This document shows positions 33,270 through 38,830 of a stretch of 38,830 nt of DNA, piece by piece. Source of the stretch: Rhizomicrobium sp. (lineage in GTDB: Bacteria > Pseudomonadota > Alphaproteobacteria > Micropepsales > Micropepsaceae); assembly GCA_031291635.1 (NCBI GenBank), contig JARLIR010000253.1:1-38830 (forward strand), written 5' to 3'. Under the pieces are notes generated by a model. It searched no databases. It saw only the letters and a list, made by a program, of their open reading frames with translations, and was not told where the DNA came from. Within the stretch, counting starts at the first letter, position 1; each line of letters opens with the position of its first letter. Made by a program: the position numbers and the translations under genes.

Positions 33270-36200
33270 TCAATACTCGAACTGATAGGACAAGCCAATG
33301 CTGTCGCCATTGTCCGTCAAGGGTGTCGAGGTGGTGGTGGTAACGGCACGCGGACCGGTGATGACCTGCGCCTGGGCCTTCAAATGCTTGGTAATATCGA
33401 CTTGGACCAGGGCGCGCGTGCCGCCGGAAAGGTCCTGACGGGCGCCAACATAGACATTGCGGAAGACATATTTACCCGCCTCGATGGTGGTGGAACCCGC
33501 GCCACCACTGGCATCCTGCGTGCTGCCCACCGCGAGGCGATCGAGACCCAAGCTGCTGCGCATGATGCCGACCGGATCAAAGCCCGGGCCGCCGCTGAGC
33601 GAGGCCGCCGCTTGGGCGACGCTGGCGAGCTGCAAGGCCGAGAGGGTCTTGGCGCTCTGCTGGAACAGCAATTGGGCGAGGACCTCATCTTGCGGCAAAG
33701 GTGGTGAACTGGACAGCGCGATCCTGGGCTGCGAGGCGGTGCCGGTGATCTTCAGCGTGGCGGTGATGCCATTGGCCTGGCTTTGCGCCACCAGATCAAG
33801 GGTGGGGTCGAGGCGATGGCGCAGCGCCTGACCGTTGAAGCTGATCTGGCCGGATTGGAAAGTGAGGTTCGTCCCGGCGAGACTGAACGTGCCGCGCCGC
33901 ATCGTCAGCGCGCCATCGACCTGCGGGTACGCGCTGCTGCCGCCAATCTTCAAATCGCCTTCGAATTCTGCTTCCAGGCCGCGACCCCGCACGAAGATCT
34001 GGCCCTCGGAAGCGAGCGTGAGATCCAGAGCGACAAGCGCCGAAGATGGCGGTGGCGGCGGTGGTGCGACGTTGCGCGAACGCGAGATGTTGAGGGTGGC
34101 GATCTCGCGAGGAAATTTCTCCGGGATATTGATGGTGCCGCGCTGCGCCGCGATGCGGCCGCTGAGGAGTAAGCGCTCTGACAAGTGACCCGTCAGCTTC
34201 AAATCGGCATCGACATTGGCCGTGATCAGATCGCTGGTGACGGCCCTGGCATTGCGGGCGGTGAAGCTCATATCCACCGGCATGCCTGCCCCCGCGAGAT
34301 CGATGCTGCCACTGCCGCTGATGCTGCCCGGCCCGGCTTTGCCGGTGAATTTGGTGAAGCGCAGGGCGCTACCTTGGGCCTCGGCTTGCGCCGAAACTTC
34401 GGTGAGGTTGATGCCACGCGGATAATCTTGAACTTGCGCGCCCCGCAATGTCACCCCGCCCGTAACATTGGGCTTGGCCAGTGTGCCGGTGGCGGTGAGA
34501 TCAACGGTGAGGGTGCCGCGGATGACCTGCCCCGCCGCGGCCAGTTCCGAGGTGAGCACGGCCAGATCAGCTTTGCCCACCGCATGCAGAGTCATGGCAT
34601 GTGGCGCGGGCGGGATGTTGCCGGTCAGGGTTAGATCCGCCGCTTTGCCATCGATGAAATGGGCCGCGAAACTGAGGCCATTGGCGAAATCGATGGTGGC
34701 GGGCGCAGCGAGGGTGATGATCTGATCGCGCCATAAGCCCTGCAGATGGGTGACCGTTAGATGTTTGGCAGAGGTGTCGGCCGAAGCATCCGCGTCCACA
34801 CTGAAGTGATGACCATCGGTCAAGGTGAGCGCGGTGGTGAGATTGGCGCTGAGCGCATTCGGCGGACCGTTGAGACGCAAAGCGGCTGAACCCGATACCG
34901 CGCTGGTCGTCAGCTGCGGGATGTTCAGCGTCAAGGCCAGCACCGGACTGCCGAGGGGATCGTGGATCGTGCCGCCGAGTTCAACATGGCCCAACGTGGC
35001 CGTGCCCGAAACGATGGCGTTGCCAACGAGATGAACCGTGGCGAGGCCGGGCTGCAGCTCCGTATCTGCGGCGATGGTGCCGCTGAGGGGCACGCCAGCC
35101 AAGGCGGCGATATCGGCAAGGTTCGCGACCGCCAGTTGCAAGCTGCCGCGCAGCGCAGTACCGGCAAGCGTCACCGCTCCGCCCAGACGCGCACTGCGCC
35201 ACGAGCCTTCCGCTATCGACAGTTTCCAAGCATCAGCACCCGCTGGCGCGATGTCGCTGTTGAGCTTGACAGGGGCGCCATCGAAACTACCTGCGAGCCG
35301 CAACGTGGCGGCCTTCAGCTTGGGCAGACCGCTTGCTTCGGCAGCGATGGTGATGGTTTGACGCGCCATGCCTTTGGTAGCGGCGGCGGCCGTGCCGTTG
35401 AGCGTCAGTTTGGCATTGTCGACGGGCCCTTGCAGGCTACCGCGTAAGGAAAAACTGCCCGCGATTGTGGCGCTGAGACGCGAGAGATCAGTGATGCCGA
35501 CATCACCGGTGAAGTCGCGACGGCCATTGCGCTGCGAACCCGAAATCTCAGCGCGGATGGCAGCGCCCTTAAGGTTGGTGCGCAGGGCAAGCGCGCCCTC
35601 GGCGCCCAGATGCGCAGTGGCCTCCAGCACGGTCTTGCCCAACAGCTTGGCGATGGCGCTGGTGCCCGTGACCGAGACCGTGCCCTTGGCGGTGAGATCG
35701 AGACCCGTAGCATTGCGGGCGAAGTCCAGCGTGGCGCTGGCATTGCCCGGTGTCTTGCTGCCGGTAAGTGGCGAGAAGCGATCCAGAGCCGGTACGGCGG
35801 CGGTGATCCGTCCACTGATGACACCCCGCGTCGCGCTGGTGCCCGTAAGATGCAGCAGCGGATGATCGAGGGCAAAGGTGACAGTGCGGGGCGGCGTGTT
35901 CAAAGCCATCTTGGCGCTGACGGCAAGCGGTGCGGTAGCGAAGAGACCGGCCTTCTCGCCCGGCAAGGTCAAACCCTCAACCGAGAGGCGCAGATTGACC
36001 TGCCCCCCTGCACCTTCCAGCGTGCCACTCAGCGCCGCCATGCGCACGCCATTGGCCGCGAGATCGCCGATGCGCAAGGTGGCCGCAATGTTGGGGGCCG
36101 AAAACGAGCCTTGGACACGGCCTTGCGCTGCGATCGACGACCAAGAGAGGTCTTTGCTCGGATGCATTTCTTGGGCGCGCGCGGAAAACGCGATGTCGGC

Positions 36201-36965
36201 CTGTTCTGCCGCGATGTCCATCGTGCCGTTGCCGGACACATCCATGTGATTGGCTTGGAATTTGAGCTGCACACTGTTGCGCGTGCCTTCCGCGGTGGCG
36301 CGCAGCTCTAGCGCTACCGAGCCAAGATCAGGCAGGCCGATGGCACCACCCGCCAGACCCCTGCCGGTTTCCGCAATCGAAATCGTGCCCGTCAGAATAT
36401 CGTTCGCGATTGCGGCATGAATGTCGTAGCGGCCAGTAGAATCCAAGCGCTGCACGACAAGCTCGGCGGCGACATCGTGGCGTGAGGTGTAGTGCAAAGA
36501 GCCAGTGGCTGTCAGCACCGCCGCATGCCCCAGCGCGGGCGCCTTCAATTCCAGGCGGTCAATGTGCAACGCCCCGATATCGATGGTGGTTGTCGAGGTG
36601 GAAGGCGATGGGTGTGGAATCTTGCGGCGCGCCATGATCACGTTGGCAGCGCTGACACGCGTGATCGCGATGTGATCGCCGAGCGCCGAGACTGCATCCC
36701 AATCGAGGCTGACGTCTTCGATGACAAGCCAAGCACCCGCCGCATCGCGCAAGGTTACGCGGCGGGCATTGAGGTGATTGGGTAAATCGCCCGACAAACC
36801 ACTGACCGCGATACGTCCGCCCGAGAGCGGCTCGATCAAGGCCTCGACCACGCCATGACCGGCAGGGGTAAAGAGGCAAAACACCAGGAAGACAAAGAAG
36901 GCGCCAAGAATGGCGGCGACGATCACCGCCGTGCGCTGCCCCCAGGATTGCCACCACGCGCCCAT
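33270..36965 (-). CDS. tamB: Translocation and assembly module inner-membrane protein TamB
   Basis: A 1231-residue AsmA/TamB-like protein that spans the periplasm and works with TamA in outer-membrane protein insertion or lipid transport. An N-terminal membrane anchor (TAVIVAAILGAFFVFLVFCLF, about residues 12-32) is followed by a very long beta-repeat region rich in Gly, Ala, Thr and Leu. The C-terminal DUF490 domain contains GGSSAYPQVDGALTMRRGTF, FNGQALRHRLDPTLDL and QDEVLAQLLFQQSAKTLSALQ, and ends in LSYQFEY. The ATG overlaps the tamA stop (TGATG). The phosphatase gene follows after 24 bases. Confidence 0.93.
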   Translation of the reverse strand: MGAWWQSWGQRTAVIVAAILGAFFVFLVFCLFTPAGHGVVEALIEPLSGGRIAVSGLSGDLPNHLNARRVTLRDAAGAWLVIEDVSLDWDAVSALGDHIAITRVSAANVIMARRKIPHPSPSTSTTTIDIGALHIDRLELKAPALGHAAVLTATGSLHYTSRHDVAAELVVQRLDSTGRYDIHAAIANDILTGTISIAETGRGLAGGAIGLPDLGSVALELRATAEGTRNSVQLKFQANHMDVSGNGTMDIAAEQADIAFSARAQEMHPSKDLSWSSIAAQGRVQGSFSAPNIAATLRIGDLAANGVRMAALSGTLEGAGGQVNLRLSVEGLTLPGEKAGLFATAPLAVSAKMALNTPPRTVTFALDHPLLHLTGTSATRGVISGRITAAVPALDRFSPLTGSKTPGNASATLDFARNATGLDLTAKGTVSVTGTSAIAKLLGKTVLEATAHLGAEGALALRTNLKGAAIRAEISGSQRNGRRDFTGDVGITDLSRLSATIAGSFSLRGSLQGPVDNAKLTLNGTAAAATKGMARQTITIAAEASGLPKLKAATLRLAGSFDGAPVKLNSDIAPAGADAWKLSIAEGSWRSARLGGAVTLAGTALRGSLQLAVANLADIAALAGVPLSGTIAADTELQPGLATVHLVGNAIVSGTATLGHVELGGTIHDPLGSPVLALTLNIPQLTTSAVSGSAALRLNGPPNALSANLTTALTLTDGHHFSVDADASADTSAKHLTVTHLQGLWRDQIITLAAPATIDFANGLSFAAHFIDGKAADLTLTGNIPPAPHAMTLHAVGKADLAVLTSELAAAGQVIRGTLTVDLTATGTLAKPNVTGGVTLRGAQVQDYPRGINLTEVSAQAEAQGSALRFTKFTGKAGPGSISGSGSIDLAGAGMPVDMSFTARNARAVTSDLITANVDADLKLTGHLSERLLLSGRIAAQRGTINIPEKFPREIATLNISRSRNVAPPPPPPSSALVALDLTLASEGQIFVRGRGLEAEFEGDLKIGGSSAYPQVDGALTMRRGTFSLAGTNLTFQSGQISFNGQALRHRLDPTLDLVAQSQANGITATLKITGTASQPRIALSSSPPLPQDEVLAQLLFQQSAKTLSALQLASVAQAAASLSGGPGFDPVGIMRSSLGLDRLAVGSTQDASGGAGSTTIEAGKYVFRNVYVGARQDLSGGTRALVQVDITKHLKAQAQVITGPRAVTTTTSTPLTDNGDSIGLSYQFEY

Positions 36966-38809
36966 CAGAATGCCTGACCGATAGAGATATAAACCTCGAA
37001 AGCGTCGCCCTTGGGAACGCGCGTGACCGGCACCGCGATATCGGCGCGGATGGCGCCGATGGCGGTGTAATAGCGCGCGCCCACGCCAGCGCCGACCTGG
37101 ATGCTGCCGCTGAATGGCAGGCTATCGGCGCTGGCCTGCCCAGCATCGACGAATGCCGCTACGCCGTAACTGCGCAACACGCGCTGGCGATATTCGAGCG
37201 ACACCGCATCGATCGAGGAAGCGCCGGTGGGATTACCATCCGCAAAATGCGGCCCAATGGATTGATAGCGAAAGCCGCGCACGGTGCCGCTGCCACCGGC
37301 ATAAAGCCTTTGGTCCGGCGGCAGATCGAAATTGGAGCCGCCTTGGATCGAGCCGATAAGGCCGCGGGCGGCGATCACCGAGCGGCCGTTATCGGACAGA
37401 TCGACATAGACCGAGCCGGAGGCTTGCAGCACCGCGAAGAAGGCAGTGGTCTTGCCGCGCGATAGCGTGGGCGTGAAGGAGACCGCCGCGCGCGCACCGC
37501 TGGTGGGATCACTGAGGGGGTCTTTGAGGCCGGTGTAATCGAAGGTGCTGCTAAGTGGTCCGGCTATCAGTTCATAGGTGCGCTCGGTGCTTTCCTGCGA
37601 GACCAGATCGTGCGTCACGCTGACACCAGCCGAGGCGCTCCATTGTGGGTTCAAGCGTTTGCGCAGGAAGATGCCGAAGGTCTCGGCCGTCTGGGCGTAA
37701 GCATCCAGATGTTGCTTGATGGCATTGAGATCGGTTTCGAGATCCTGATCATCGCTGAGAAAGCGCGGCTTGATGAATTGCACGCCGAGGCTATAGCCGA
37801 GCCCCGAGGTCGCAGTGCCGCCCAGCCCAATGGTCGATGCTGTGATATTCAACTGCTCGGCACTGCCGAGAAGATTGCGATGCGACCACGAGGCTGAGAC
37901 GCTACCGCCAAGGTCGGTGGAATAGGCGCCGGAAAAGGCCACGGCGTGGCGCGGCCGTTCCTGCAGTTCGAAAACCACGGGCACGGTATTGTCCGTACCC
38001 GCTTTGTCGGCCGCGCGCACCGAGACCGAAGAGAAGACACCGAGGCTGACCAGCTTGCCGCGCGCCGCTTCGATGGCACTGGGTTGATAGAGATCGCCAG
38101 GACGGATGGTGAGGGATTCGCGCACGAAGCTTTCGTTGACGCGGCCAAGGCCCTGAAACGAGAGGGCGCCGATGGTTTCGCGCGGCCCTGCTTTCAGGCG
38201 GTAGCTGATGTCGACCGCGTTGGCGGCGTCATCGGCGAAAGCGACGGGCTCGGCGACATTGGCGAAAGCATAGCCATGTTCTTGCAAAGCCGAGAGCAAG
38301 GCCGCCTGCCCGTTCAGAACATCGCCCGCCACCGCAGGATCGCCAGCGGCCACACCGACGAATTCGGCAGGCTGAAAGCCGGGTGGAATTTCACCTTCAT
38401 AGGAAATCTGGCGCAGACTGTAGAGCGGGCCGCGGGCCACCGTGGTTTTGACCTCGACGGTCTGACCTTGCGGGACCTTCTCCAACAGATCGGGCAGCGT
38501 CTTGTCGGCAATGTCATGACCGGCAATGGTGATGCTGAGCTTGCCTTTGTAATAGCCCAAACTCTCCAGCACGGTCTGGAAACGGCTGGCATCGCCACGC
38601 GCCCGGTCGATCAGGGCAAAAGGTGCCGTTGGGGTCTTGGAGCGCAAGCTGATCAGCAGCGAGGCATCGCGCAGGGCTTCGTCAAGCTCGTCGTCGCCCG
38701 TGTCCGGATTGGACAGCGTATAGATCTGCGGATCGGCAGCCTTCGCCGCCGCAAACAGCAAGATAAGCGCCGCGAGAGCGGGCATCACGCGGGTAAGCAC
38801 ACTGCGCAT
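36965..38809 (-). CDS. tamA: Translocation and assembly module outer-membrane protein TamA (Omp85 family)
   Basis: A 614-residue Omp85-family protein. It has a signal peptide MRSVLTRVMPALAALILLFAAAKAA, three N-terminal POTRA-like domains (to about residue 270; for example IGALSFQGLGRVNESFVRESL begins the third) and a C-terminal 16-strand-type barrel (from HAVAFSGAYSTDLGGSVSASW). It includes the L6-like VRGFRYQSIGPH and a terminal strand ending in Phe (VYISIGQAF). No strong ribosome site is visible before ATG 38809. The pairing with tamB, with overlapping stop and start, supports TamA rather than BamA. The promoter is probably beyond the window. Confidence 0.93.
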   Translation of the reverse strand: MRSVLTRVMPALAALILLFAAAKAADPQIYTLSNPDTGDDELDEALRDASLLISLRSKTPTAPFALIDRARGDASRFQTVLESLGYYKGKLSITIAGHDIADKTLPDLLEKVPQGQTVEVKTTVARGPLYSLRQISYEGEIPPGFQPAEFVGVAAGDPAVAGDVLNGQAALLSALQEHGYAFANVAEPVAFADDAANAVDISYRLKAGPRETIGALSFQGLGRVNESFVRESLTIRPGDLYQPSAIEAARGKLVSLGVFSSVSVRAADKAGTDNTVPVVFELQERPRHAVAFSGAYSTDLGGSVSASWSHRNLLGSAEQLNITASTIGLGGTATSGLGYSLGVQFIKPRFLSDDQDLETDLNAIKQHLDAYAQTAETFGIFLRKRLNPQWSASAGVSVTHDLVSQESTERTYELIAGPLSSTFDYTGLKDPLSDPTSGARAAVSFTPTLSRGKTTAFFAVLQASGSVYVDLSDNGRSVIAARGLIGSIQGGSNFDLPPDQRLYAGGSGTVRGFRYQSIGPHFADGNPTGASSIDAVSLEYRQRVLRSYGVAAFVDAGQASADSLPFSGSIQVGAGVGARYYTAIGAIRADIAVPVTRVPKGDAFEVYISIGQAF

Positions 38810-38830
38810 AAGCGCACTTAGACTGAAAAC

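Overview
The window reads as chromosomal DNA of an alphaproteobacterium. The base composition is GC-rich, genes are tightly packed with many ATGA/GTGA/TGATG stop-start overlaps, and the chemotaxis operon follows the order known from Caulobacter crescentus (cheX-cheYI-cheA-cheW-cheR-cheB-cheYII-cheD-cheU-cheYIII-cheE). A fused transaldolase/glucose-6-phosphate isomerase and a TamA/TamB pair fit the same assignment. I cannot name the genus; a Caulobacterales- or Micropepsales-like lineage is a guess. I recognised no tRNA, rRNA, CRISPR array, phage or insertion sequence.

Layout. 1-2300: a 3'-truncated acetoin/diacetyl reductase (SDR), a small DUF3775-like protein and a fumarylacetoacetate-hydrolase-family enzyme. 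2438-9127: a sugar block with tal-pgi fusion, short-form 6-phosphogluconate dehydrogenase, 6-phosphogluconolactonase and polyphosphate glucokinase, followed by a FucP-type sugar permease. 9217-15059: a sulfur block with a cysteine-rich Rrf2 regulator, an OprP-like porin, a sulfate-binding protein, CysT, CysW and a short CysA. 15047-16080 (minus): a CheE-like gene and a CheYIII-like receiver gene. 16347-19813: branched-chain 2-oxoacid dehydrogenase E1alpha, E1beta and E2. 19796-27498 (minus): an eleven-gene chemotaxis operon ending in cheYIII-cheE. 28094-29638 (minus): a globin-coupled (oxygen-sensing) soluble chemoreceptor with a C-terminal DWDEF tether. 30056-31741: a second OprP-like porin, clearly paralogous to the first. 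31768-31965: a large palindromic repeat element. 31972-38809 (minus): tamA-tamB-LMW phosphatase-fructosamine kinase, probably one operon.

How the parts work together. The sugar block would import a hexose, phosphorylate it with polyphosphate and run the lower oxidative and the non-oxidative pentose phosphate steps; glucose-6-phosphate dehydrogenase is not in the window. The sulfur block couples an outer-membrane channel to an ABC importer under a likely Fe-S or cysteine-sensing repressor. The chemotaxis block probably links oxygen sensing by the globin receptor to CheA, two classical CheY proteins, the full adaptation set (CheR, CheB, CheD) and the CheYIII/CheE output pair.

The most unusual feature is the second CheYIII/CheE pair at 15047-16080, separated from the main cluster by the bkd operon. 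Its receiver has Glu in place of the phospho-accepting Asp (residue 61) while the other receiver landmarks I checked are kept. The cluster copy of CheYIII retains the Asp and carries a C-terminal tail with an arginine-rich stretch like that of the c-di-GMP-binding Cle proteins. That tail also holds an SQDEIDNLL sequence resembling the CheY-docking peptide at the N-terminus of FliM. Together these suggest a duplicated and diverged motor-output module.
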